Assembly: GCA_002366775.1 (NCBI GenBank)
Contig: DFBW01000125.1
Location: 440-13,525 of the forward strand
Direction of reading: 5' to 3'
Source: Roseovarius sp. UBA3070
GTDB taxonomy: Bacteria > Pseudomonadota > Alphaproteobacteria > Rhodobacterales > Rhodobacteraceae
DNA length: 13,086 nt
Translations under genes and position numbers: made by a program
The notes under the pieces: generated by a model
The model's database searches: none
The model's input: only the letters and a program-made list of their open reading frames with translations
Told to the model about the DNA's origin: nothing
Shown: positions 7,142-13,086 of the stretch, piece after piece
Position numbering within the stretch: position 1 is the stretch's first letter
Layout of the letters: each line of letters starts with the position of its first letter

Positions 7142-7184
7142 GGCGTAAGCCTTTGAAAATGAGCGTTTTAAAGGCGTTAAAGCC
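7142..7184. terminator. long hairpin downstream of the amidase
   Basis: GCCTTTGAAAA (7149-7159) pairs with TTTTAAAGGC (7166-7175), with one bulged G and loop TGAGCG. The stem can extend outward through TAA/TTA pairs to GGC (7142-7144) and GCC (7182-7184). It starts 32 nt after the amidase stop and is probably its transcript end, but no U tract follows, so intrinsic termination is inferred. It is AT-rich compared with the surrounding sequence. Confidence 0.5.
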
Positions 7185-7230
7185 CGGTTTGATAAAAAGG
7201 CCACAATCATCGGATGAGAGGCGGTTTTTG

Positions 7231-7260
7231 TTGGACGAAACCAGCCGATTTGGATAGATT
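7231..7260 (+). promoter_or_regulatory. weak candidate promoter for the dapC-like/ftsK group
   Basis: TTGGAC (7231-7236) and TAGATT (7255-7260) are separated by 18 nt, matching the sigma70 consensus at 3/6 and 4/6. The predicted transcript would begin around 7267, just before the leader hairpin. The only further support is that this 196-nt gap is the obvious place for the operon's promoter. Confidence 0.22.
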
Positions 7261-7268
7261 CAGGGAAA

Positions 7269-7288
7269 CGGGGCGATAAACGACCCCG
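7269..7288 (+). other. small hairpin in the leader of the aminotransferase gene
   Basis: CGGGG (7269-7273) pairs with CCCCG (7284-7288), and the flanks of the loop (CG/CG) can add two further pairs. It ends 5 nt before the GAGG ribosome binding site (7294-7297). It could modulate translation start or stabilise the message. No function is demonstrated. Confidence 0.3.
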
Positions 7289-7293
7289 AAACT

Positions 7294-7297
7294 GAGG
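7294..7297 (+). promoter_or_regulatory. ribosome binding site deciding the aminotransferase start
   Basis: GAGG lies 8 nt before ATG 7306 and 5 nt before TTG 7303. ATG 7306 is preferred as start because it is the better codon at an acceptable distance. Confidence 0.5.
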
Positions 7298-7305
7298 CAG
7301 TATTG

Positions 7306-8475
7306 ATGTTCCCCGAGCGGTTTTCGAACCTACCGGCCTATGCGTTTCCGCGTTTGCGGAGCCTGTTGGACGCTCACGCGCCCGGCGGCGACGTCATGCA
7401 TATGACCATTGGCGAGCCCAAACATGCCTTTCCCGAGTGGGTTCCTGGTGTGATTGCCGATCATGCATCAGAATTTGGCAACTATCCCGTGAATGAAGGT
7501 ACGCCAGGGCTGCTAGGTGCTGTCTGCGATTGGGTGAAGCGGCGGTATGGCGTGACGCTCGATCCGGCGACACAGGCGATGGCCGTGAATGGCACGCGCG
7601 AAGGGTTGTACAATGCGATGATGGCGCTTTGCCCTGAAACGCCGGGATGCAAAGTGCTGATGCCCAACCCGTTTTACCAGGTTTACATGGTGGCGGCACT
7701 TAGTGTCGGGGCGCAACCTGTGTTTGTTCCCGCCACACGCGAGACAGGGTATTTGCCGGATTTCTCGGATTTGTCCGAGGATATTCTGAATGCAACGCAA
7801 GTGGCTTATTTGTGCTCGCCCAGCAATCCACAAGGCGCTGTGGCCAGCCGCGAGTATTGGCAAAACCTGATCGGGCTGGCGGAAAAATACGATTTCAAAG
7901 TGTTTGCCGACGAATGCTATTCCGAAATTTACCGTGATGATGCCCCCGTGGGCGCATTGCAGGTGGCCCACGAAATGGGCGCTGATCCGGAACGGGTTAT
8001 GGTGTTCCACAGCCTGTCAAAACGGTCAAACCTGCCTGGGTTGCGCAGTGGATTTGTGGCCGGTGGACCAGAGAGCATCAAGCGCATGCGCCAGCTTCGC
8101 GCCTATGCCGGGGCACCTTTGCCACTGCCTTTGCAACACGCAGCCGAGTCCGTCTGGAACGACGAGGCGCATGTGGTCGAAAACCGCCGCCTGTACGTTG
8201 AGAAATATAATGCCGCAGATCAAATCATGGGCAACCTGCCGGGCTACACCAGCCCTAGGGCCGGGTTTTTCCTGTGGTTGCCGGTGGAAGATGGCGAAGC
8301 CGCCGCATTGAAGCTGTGGCAAGAAACAGGTGTACGGGTGTTGCCCGGCGCCTATCTGAGCAGTGATGTCGGTGGTCAAAACCCCGGCAAGAAATACATC
8401 CGGGCCGCTCTGGTGGCCCCAACAAAAGAGATGGAGCGCGGGCTGACCCGTTTGCGCGACTGTCTGTACGCTTAA
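7306..8475 (+). CDS. dapC: class I/II PLP aminotransferase, probable N-succinyldiaminopimelate aminotransferase
   Basis: A 389-aa fold-type I PLP enzyme. The PLP Schiff-base lysine is Lys239 in [20 protein letters not shown] (234-253). Other cofactor contacts visible are Asn174 in SPSNPQG and Asp202-Tyr205 in DECYSEIY. The [15 protein letters not shown] sequence is characteristic of the DapC-type (succinyl-DAP aminotransferase) subgroup rather than AspC-type enzymes. This reaction makes N-succinyl-L,L-diaminopimelate in the lysine/meso-diaminopimelate pathway, which supplies peptidoglycan. Substrate specificity cannot be proven from motifs, and related members act on other amino acids. It is followed after 17 nt by ftsK, so the genes probably share a transcript, which fits a cell-wall and division theme. 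The start codon choice is explained in the ribosome binding site entry. Confidence 0.82.
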   Translation: MFPERFSNLPAYAFPRLRSLLDAHAPGGDVMHMTIGEPKHAFPEWVPGVIADHASEFGNYPVNEGTPGLLGAVCDWVKRRYGVTLDPATQAMAVNGTREGLYNAMMALCPETPGCKVLMPNPFYQVYMVAALSVGAQPVFVPATRETGYLPDFSDLSEDILNATQVAYLCSPSNPQGAVASREYWQNLIGLAEKYDFKVFADECYSEIYRDDAPVGALQVAHEMGADPERVMVFHSLSKRSNLPGLRSGFVAGGPESIKRMRQLRAYAGAPLPLPLQHAAESVWNDEAHVVENRRLYVEKYNAADQIMGNLPGYTSPRAGFFLWLPVEDGEAAALKLWQETGVRVLPGAYLSSDVGGQNPGKKYIRAALVAPTKEMERGLTRLRDCLYA

Positions 8476-8492
8476 AGAGGACGAGGGACGAT

Positions 8493-11393
8493 ATGGCTTA
8501 TCAAACACGCGGCCGTGATCCGCTACTGGACAGCAACATGGCTGAGGCCATTGAAAAGCGAGGCAAAGAATTGCTGGGGCTTGCGCTGATCGTGGTGGCG
8601 GCGATGGCGATGGCGATGATTGCCTCTTATCACCCAAGCGATCCCAGCTGGATGTCTGCCACAGATGCTCCGGTGCACAATTGGATGGGGGCCACGGGCG
8701 CTGCTCTGGCCGCGCCTCTCTTTATGATTGTCGGCTGGGGCGCCTGGGGTCTGGCGATATTGCTGGGTGTTTGGGGCGTGCGATTTGCCTTGCATAAGGG
8801 CGAAGACCGCGCCGTTGGCTCTTTGATTTTTGCCCCCATTTGGGTGGCTGTTTTGTCGCTTTATGCCTCGTCGCTTCCTCCGGGGCCGCAATGGTCTGCG
8901 ATTCACAGCTTCAGCTTTGGTGGCATGTTTGGCGACACGGTATTTGGCATGGTATTGGGCGTTCTGCCGATCAGCGCCACTCTGGGGTTGAAACTGGTTT
9001 CTGTTGTTCTGGCTGTTCTCATGCTGGTGCTGGGTGCCTTTGTTCTGGGATTCACCCGTGTTGAACTGGCGCGTATGGCGCGGTTCCTCATTGTGGGGGT
9101 GATTATGACCTATGCCACACTGATGAACGTGCTTGGACGTGGTGCATCGGGCGCTGCTTTGGCCGCGCAATCGCTGAAAGCGCGCAATGAGGAACGCCGC
9201 GCGCTGCGTGCTGAAGAGGCCGAAATGCGCACCGCTGAACATGCAGCCGAGGCGGCCGTTGTCCCCCCGCAGCCCCGCGTGATGCGCTATGCAGAGCCGC
9301 CGGTACACACGGATGGTGCACCAACAGAAGACGTGATCGAAACGCCGGAATCAGAGAAAACAGGCGGATTGTTGTCACTGATGCCGTCGCTGATCCGCAA
9401 GGCCGATCCGATGCCCGAACCCGAGTTGCCAGTCGTGGAGTCGTTGGATGCCGAAGCGCCCGGCGAAGAGCGCATTAAAGAACGCATCGCCAATGTCATC
9501 AAAACCCGCGTGCGCCAGAACCCCAAGGTGCAGATCGAATCTGTCGCGCCATTGACCCGAGGGCGTGGGCGCGGGCCTGACCCGCTGTTGTTGAACACAG
9601 CGCCCGGCGAACTGCCTGCCGAGCCGCCGATGACCTCAATACATATGGGCCTTCCCCCCGAGCCGCCCCTGACGGCAGCCCCAATCAAGGATGATCCGCT
9701 GGAAGAACTGCTGGCTGATCCTGCGCCCCAGGTGCCCCAACCCGAAGCTATGCGCATTCCCGTGGTTGAGCCGCGCAAAGTGGTGCAGCACCCGCCCAAG
9801 AAAGCGCCGCAACCATCACAACAGGCCAAAGCCGAGGCGCAACCCGCCCTGCAATTTGATGAGCGCTCGCAAATCGAATATGAGCTGCCACCGCTGAACT
9901 TGTTGTCCAATCCGGTGAATGTTCAGCGCCATCACCTGAGTGATGAAGCCTTGGAAGAAAACGCCCGGATGCTGGAAAACGTTCTGGATGATTATGGTGT
10001 CCGGGGCGAGATCGTCAGCGTACGCCCCGGCCCTGTTGTCACCATGTACGAGCTTGAGCCCGCTCCGGGCTTGAAAGCCAGCCGTGTCATTGGCCTGGCC
10101 GATGATATCGCGCGCTCCATGTCTGCACTTTCGGCACGGGTGTCTACGGTGCCTGGCCGCTCGGTGATTGGGATTGAACTGCCCAATGAAAACCGCGAGA
10201 TGGTCGCCCTGCGTGAATTGCTGAGCACGCGTGATTTTGGGGACAGCAACATGAAACTGCCCCTTGCACTGGGCAAGGATATCGGTGGTGATCCGATTGT
10301 CTCTTCCCTGGCCAAGATGCCGCATTTGTTGATTGCGGGGACCACCGGATCAGGTAAATCCGTGGCGATCAACACGATGATCCTGAGCCTGCTTTACAAG
10401 CTGACACCTGCTGATTGCCGGTTGATCATGATTGACCCCAAGATGCTGGAACTCAGCGTTTATGATGGTATCCCACACCTGCTTAGCCCGGTTGTGACCG
10501 ACCCCAAAAAGGCGGTTGTCGCCCTGAAATGGGTCGTGGGCGAGATGGAAGAACGCTATCGTAAAATGTCCAAAATGGGCGTGCGCAACATTGACGGCTA
10601 TAATGGTCGCGTGGCCGAGGCCCTGTCCAAGAACGAAATGTTCAGCCGCACAGTACAGACCGGATTTGATGATGACACCGGCGAGCCGGTGTTTGAAACC
10701 GAAGAAATCCAACCCGAAAAGATGCCCTATATCGTTGTGATCGTCGATGAGATGGCCGATCTGATGATGGTGGCGGGCAAAGAAATCGAGGCCTGCATTC
10801 AGCGCCTTGCGCAGATGGCGCGGGCGTCGGGTATTCATCTGATCATGGCCACACAGCGCCCATCGGTGGATGTGATTACCGGCACGATCAAGGCCAACTT
10901 CCCCACGCGGATTTCGTTTCAGGTGACGTCGAAAATCGACAGCCGCACGATCCTGGGTGAAATGGGCGCCGAGCAATTGCTGGGCATGGGTGATATGCTT
11001 TATATGGCCGGTGGCGGGAAAATCACCCGCTGTCATGGGCCGTTTGTGAGCGATGAAGAAGTTGAAGAAGTCGTGAACAACCTCAAGGCCTATGGCCCGC
11101 CGGTCTATTTGAGCGGCGTGGTGGAGGGCCCCCAGGATGACAAGGCAGGCGGCATCGACGCGGTTCTTGGGCTGAACACAGGTGGCAACACCGAAGGTGA
11201 GGATGCGCTTTATGATACGGCCGTGCAAATCGCCATTACGGATCGCAAATGCTCTACGTCTTATATCCAGCGCAAACTGGCGATCGGGTATAACAAAGCC
11301 GCACGCCTGGTTGAGCAGATGGAGGATGAAGGCATTGTTTCATCGGCCAATCACGTTGGCAAACGCGAGATTTTGGTGCCCGAACAGAATTGA
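8493..11393 (+). CDS. ftsK: DNA translocase FtsK
   Basis: A 966-aa protein with full FtsK architecture. It is a membrane-anchored hexameric motor that works at the division septum to clear chromosome termini and promote XerCD/dif dimer resolution. The N-terminal region (to about residue 216) has four to five hydrophobic segments, near 27-46, 68-98, 108-127, 145-188 and 198-216. A Pro/Glu/Ala-rich low-complexity linker covers roughly 225-460. The motor follows, with Walker A GTTGSGKS (616-623) and Walker B VVIVDE (Asp752-Glu753). [12 protein letters not shown] and [18 protein letters not shown] are typical FtsK/SpoIIIE motor segments. The C-terminal winged-helix gamma domain (about 905-966, with [35 protein letters not shown]) reads KOPS polarity signals. 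The start is supported by GAGGGA (8483-8488). The gene sits 17 nt after the dapC-like gene. Confidence 0.97.
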   Translation: MAYQTRGRDPLLDSNMAEAIEKRGKELLGLALIVVAAMAMAMIASYHPSDPSWMSATDAPVHNWMGATGAALAAPLFMIVGWGAWGLAILLGVWGVRFALHKGEDRAVGSLIFAPIWVAVLSLYASSLPPGPQWSAIHSFSFGGMFGDTVFGMVLGVLPISATLGLKLVSVVLAVLMLVLGAFVLGFTRVELARMARFLIVGVIMTYATLMNVLGRGASGAALAAQSLKARNEERRALRAEEAEMRTAEHAAEAAVVPPQPRVMRYAEPPVHTDGAPTEDVIETPESEKTGGLLSLMPSLIRKADPMPEPELPVVESLDAEAPGEERIKERIANVIKTRVRQNPKVQIESVAPLTRGRGRGPDPLLLNTAPGELPAEPPMTSIHMGLPPEPPLTAAPIKDDPLEELLADPAPQVPQPEAMRIPVVEPRKVVQHPPKKAPQPSQQAKAEAQPALQFDERSQIEYELPPLNLLSNPVNVQRHHLSDEALEENARMLENVLDDYGVRGEIVSVRPGPVVTMYELEPAPGLKASRVIGLADDIARSMSALSARVSTVPGRSVIGIELPNENREMVALRELLSTRDFGDSNMKLPLALGKDIGGDPIVSSLAKMPHLLIAGTTGSGKSVAINTMILSLLYKLTPADCRLIMIDPKMLELSVYDGIPHLLSPVVTDPKKAVVALKWVVGEMEERYRKMSKMGVRNIDGYNGRVAEALSKNEMFSRTVQTGFDDDTGEPVFETEEIQPEKMPYIVVIVDEMADLMMVAGKEIEACIQRLAQMARASGIHLIMATQRPSVDVITGTIKANFPTRISFQVTSKIDSRTILGEMGAEQLLGMGDMLYMAGGGKITRCHGPFVSDEEVEEVVNNLKAYGPPVYLSGVVEGPQDDKAGGIDAVLGLNTGGNTEGEDALYDTAVQIAITDRKCSTSYIQRKLAIGYNKAARLVEQMEDEGIVSSANHVGKREILVPEQN

Positions 11394-11497
11394 TAGCGCC
11401 TGGCAGCGGCGTGTTATCGCTTAACGGGGAGAAGTCGGGCAGGTTTCCCGCACAATAGGGGGGTGAAATCCCCCGGCTTCGAACTTAGGTTAAGCAT
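11394..11497 (+). other. ftsK-lolA intergenic region with two short hairpins
   Basis: This 104-nt gap holds CGGG/CCCG (11436-11439 / 11447-11450, 7-nt loop) and a stronger GGGGG/CCCCC hairpin (11459-11463 / 11470-11474, loop TGAAAT). Neither is followed by a U tract, so they may attenuate or process the transcript rather than terminate it. I see no convincing promoter here, so lolA could be read from the ftsK transcript. Confidence 0.4.
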
Positions 11498-12106
11498 ATG
11501 ACTCGGATACATACATTCATCGCCACCACGATCACGGCAGTCGCGCTGGCGGCTCCGGCCTCGGCCGAGAAGCTTTCTCTGAATGCCATTTCAAACTATT
11601 TGAACGGGATGAAGACCGCCACGGGCGAATTCACCCAGATCAATGATGATGGTACAATTAGCACTGGGCAGATTTTCATCAAACGCCCCGGACGGGTGCG
11701 GTTTGAATATAATCCGCCAAACAAGACACTGGTGGTGGCTGATGGTGATACGGTAGGGATCATCGACCCCAAGTCGAACACCGGGCCTGAGGCCTATCCG
11801 CTGCACCGTACGCCGCTAAAGATCATTCTGGCGCGGAATGTAAATCTGGCGCGCGAGAAGATGGTGACCGGGCATTCCTCGGACGGGGCCACCACCACCA
11901 TCCGTGCACAAGACCCCGAGCATCCTGAATACGGCAATATCGACCTGGTGTTCACCGCCAATCCGGTTGAGCTGCGTCAATGGGTGATCAACGATGATTC
12001 CGGCAATCATACAACTGTGATCCTGGGCGATTTGTCAAAGGGTATGCGTATCGCGGACATCAAATTTGAGATCCCCGGAAAAGGCGCCGGATCGGCACGG
12101 GATTGA
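11498..12106 (+). CDS. lolA: outer-membrane lipoprotein carrier protein LolA
   Basis: A 202-aa periplasmic chaperone that takes lipoproteins from the LolCDE ABC transporter to the outer membrane. A signal peptide is clear: a short basic N-terminus, hydrophobic residues about 7-20, and cleavage after Ala-Ser-Ala (residues 21-23). The mature part has LolA hallmarks: MKTATGEFTQINDDGTISTGQIFIKRPGRVRFEY near residues 33-67, then LVVADGDTVGIIDP and TPLKIILARNVNL. The length is typical. The start is supported by AGGT (11487-11490), 7 nt upstream. It follows ftsK on the same strand after 104 nt, and a strong hairpin lies just downstream. The lolA-ftsK neighbourhood is also seen in gammaproteobacteria such as E. 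coli (ftsK-lolA), which strengthens the call. Confidence 0.92.
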   Translation: MTRIHTFIATTITAVALAAPASAEKLSLNAISNYLNGMKTATGEFTQINDDGTISTGQIFIKRPGRVRFEYNPPNKTLVVADGDTVGIIDPKSNTGPEAYPLHRTPLKIILARNVNLAREKMVTGHSSDGATTTIRAQDPEHPEYGNIDLVFTANPVELRQWVINDDSGNHTTVILGDLSKGMRIADIKFEIPGKGAGSARD

Positions 12107-12111
12107 TGGAA

Positions 12112-12130
12112 GGTGGGTTGAAAACCCACC
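12112..12130. terminator. strong hairpin between convergent lolA and lytic transglycosylase genes
   Basis: GGTGGGT (12112-12118) pairs with ACCCACC (12124-12130) across a 5-nt loop (TGAAA), and one further T-A pair can form inside the loop. It begins 6 nt after the lolA stop and 8 nt before the stop end of the minus-strand transglycosylase gene, so it can serve both transcripts. From memory, GTAGGGTGGGTT-type hairpins are common at bacterial 3' ends. The read-through on the minus strand (GTAGGGTGGG) matches that pattern. There is no U tract, so termination is inferred. Confidence 0.6.
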
Positions 12131-12137
12131 CTACACC

Positions 12138-12725
12138 CTAACGTCGGCAGCGCCGCAGCTGACCTTCATACATTTGTGAGCGCGCCTGCACTTTGCCAGC
12201 AACATTCACCAGCCATGGCTTGCGCTTATAGGAGCCGCGCGAATAGCCCGTGCGCCCTTCGTGATAGGCCAGGTATTGATTGCGTGCATCGCCCATTGAG
12301 ATGCCCAACCGATCCTTTGTGCCATCCATGTACCACCCCATGAAATCAGTTGCATCGCGGATGTTGTTGCGCCGGGCGGTACGGCGACCTGTGTCTTTCT
12401 GGTATTCTTTCCAGGTGCCATCCAGTGCCTGGCTATAGCCAAAGGCCGAAGATTGCCGCCCCATGGGGATCACCCCAAGCGTATAGCGAAAGGGCGTGCG
12501 GGCATCGCCGTCAAACTTGCTTTCCTGGTGGATTGTGGCCATCTGCACATGCATGGGCACCCCCCAGCGGCGCTCGGTTGTTTTGAACGCACGTCGGTAT
12601 TCGGGATTGGTGCGCAGGATTGCGCAGGCGTCATCCAACATGCTGGGTGCGGGGCCGTTGCTGCCCCGCCCACCGCAGGATGCCACCAGCAGCAGTACCA
12701 ATATTGCGCGAAGAGTTCTGCTCAT
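12138..12725 (-). CDS. transglycosylase SLT-domain lipoprotein
   Basis: A 195-aa protein with a lipoprotein signal peptide: hydrophobic LRAILVLLLVASC with lipobox Val-Ala-Ser-Cys, so acylation is expected at Cys17. The rest is a lysozyme-like SLT domain. The catalytic Glu is probably Glu68 in TIHQESKF, followed by GVIPMGRQSSAFGYSQALDGTWKEYQ (the family's G-x-x-Q region) and a YLAYHEGRTGY block (about residues 152-162) resembling the family's 'ayNaG' region. Lytic transglycosylases cleave peptidoglycan with formation of 1,6-anhydromuramyl ends. As an envelope lipoprotein it is a likely client of the adjacent LolA, but the genes converge and this is inference. It is shorter than most Slt/Mlt enzymes and resembles a compact single-domain form common in alphaproteobacteria. 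The start is supported by GAGAGG (complement of 12729-12734). Confidence 0.88.
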   Translation of the reverse strand: MSRTLRAILVLLLVASCGGRGSNGPAPSMLDDACAILRTNPEYRRAFKTTERRWGVPMHVQMATIHQESKFDGDARTPFRYTLGVIPMGRQSSAFGYSQALDGTWKEYQKDTGRRTARRNNIRDATDFMGWYMDGTKDRLGISMGDARNQYLAYHEGRTGYSRGSYKRKPWLVNVAGKVQARSQMYEGQLRRCRR

Positions 12726-12804
12726 CTGCCTCTCGCTTTCTTTTTCAGCAGTTTACCGCAAAGACCGCTGGCAGGGAACGGAAAACTCAGTTGCTGGGCC
12801 AAGG

Positions 12805-12833
12805 ATTAACAAATTGTGAAGGAATTAACTCAA
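12805..12833 (-). promoter_or_regulatory. candidate promoter for the lytic transglycosylase
   Basis: On the minus strand, TTGAGT (complement of 12828-12833) and GTTAAT (complement of 12805-12810) match sigma70 -35 and -10 at 4/6 each with 17-nt spacing. They lie about 80 nt before the start codon. An ATTAAC direct repeat (12805-12810 and 12824-12829) overlaps the element. Confidence 0.35.
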
Positions 12834-12861
12834 TACTTGGTGCTCAGGGGCTGTCATGGCA

Positions 12862-12870
12862 TTTTCCACA
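12862..12870 (+). promoter_or_regulatory. DnaA-box-like sequence upstream of hspQ
   Basis: TTTTCCACA differs from the consensus TTATCCACA at one position. It is a single copy in the 227-nt gap between divergent genes. A 9-mer with one mismatch is expected occasionally by chance, so functional assignment is weak. Confidence 0.25.
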
Positions 12871-12901
12871 GTCTGTTTCCGTGAAAATCGCCTCTGAGAA
12901 A

Positions 12902-12929
12902 TGGACAAACCCTGCTCGAAAAGTTTAAT
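12902..12929 (+). promoter_or_regulatory. sigma70-like promoter for hspQ
   Basis: TGGACA (12902-12907) and TTTAAT (12924-12929) each match consensus at 5/6 with a 16-nt spacer. The predicted start of transcription is near 12936, giving a leader of about 17 nt that carries only the ribosome binding site. I do not see a clear RpoH-type (CTTG... CYTATMT) element, despite the heat-shock name of the gene. Confidence 0.5.
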
Positions 12930-12952
12930 GTTCGGTTCGGGGGGCTGATTCA

Positions 12953-13086
12953 ATGATGTTAAAAACGCGCGCCAAGTACCATTTGGGCCAGGTGGTCCGT
13001 CACAAGAAACACCCCTTTCGGGGTGTGGTTTTTGACGTGGATCCTGAGTTTTCAAATACTGAGGAATGGTATGATGCCATTCCCGA
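12953..13086 (+). CDS. hspQ: heat shock protein HspQ (YccV family), 5' part
   Basis: The first 44 codons of a gene that runs off the right edge. The sequence begins MMLKTRAKYHLGQVVRHKKHPFRGVVFDVDPEF, then NTEEWYDAIP, which is the conserved N-terminal part of HspQ (hemimethylated DNA-binding protein YccV). In E. coli the protein binds hemimethylated oriC DNA, affects DnaA stability, and acts as a specificity enhancer of the Lon protease. ATG 12953 has a G-rich Shine-Dalgarno sequence (12939-12944) 8 nt upstream. ATG 12956 is an alternative start one codon later. Full proteins are about 105-110 aa, so roughly 60% is missing. Confidence 0.92.
   Translation, partial: MMLKTRAKYHLGQVVRHKKHPFRGVVFDVDPEFSNTEEWYDAIP

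Noticed and set aside
10350..11228. A 292-codon open frame on the minus strand inside ftsK.
   Set aside because: It lies wholly antisense to the FtsK motor domain, shows no domain, and reflects stop-codon scarcity in GC-rich DNA.
1..13086. Search for mobile elements, CRISPR arrays, phage genes, toxin-antitoxin or defence genes, tRNAs and rRNAs.
   Set aside because: No transposase, integrase, regularly spaced repeat, tRNA cloverleaf or defence-type domain was recognised. All sizeable genes belong to ordinary housekeeping families.

Overview
The window looks like a chromosomal housekeeping region of an alphaproteobacterium, most likely of the Rhodobacteraceae/Roseobacter group. The evidence is the moderately high GC content, the COG3146-type acyltransferase, a DapC-type aminotransferase directly followed by an FtsK translocase and LolA, an HspQ gene, and a GC-rich hairpin repeat of a style I associate with Rhodobacterales. 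No 16S gene or other phylogenetic marker is present, so the assignment rests on protein and context resemblance.

Layout from left to right. (1) Positions 1-1696, plus strand: the 3' end of a glycerophosphodiester phosphodiesterase, a FemAB/GNAT-fold acyltransferase of the COG3146 family, and a pterin-4a-carbinolamine dehydratase, tightly packed as one operon. (2) Positions 1769-2257, minus strand: a Prx5-type peroxiredoxin, convergent with the first operon across an 11-bp inverted repeat. It is divergent from (3) positions 2346-4105, plus strand: a ferredoxin-reductase-type FAD/NAD flavoprotein overlapping rsmD by 4 nt, followed by a possible 61-aa small protein. (4) Positions 4475-5689, minus strand: a UbiH/Coq6-type ubiquinone hydroxylase, divergent from (5) positions 5781-7109, plus strand: an amidase-signature enzyme. 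(6) Positions 7306-12106, plus strand: a dapC-like aminotransferase, ftsK and lolA, a group with cell-envelope and division functions. (7) Positions 12138-12725, minus strand: a lipoprotein lytic transglycosylase, convergent with lolA across a strong hairpin. (8) Position 12953 to the right edge: the 5' end of hspQ with a good sigma70-like promoter.

The genes fall into three loose themes: redox and oxidative stress (peroxiredoxin, ferredoxin reductase, UbiH-type hydroxylase), cell envelope and division (FemAB-like protein, DapC for meso-diaminopimelate supply, FtsK, LolA, lytic transglycosylase), and general housekeeping (RsmD, PhhB, amidase, HspQ).

I found no mobile element, CRISPR array, phage gene, tRNA or rRNA, and no sign of horizontally acquired DNA. 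I do not see a previously undescribed system here. The points most worth a second look are the small ORF and repeat hairpin between rsmD and the ubiH-like gene, several intergenic hairpins, and a DnaA-box-like site upstream of hspQ.
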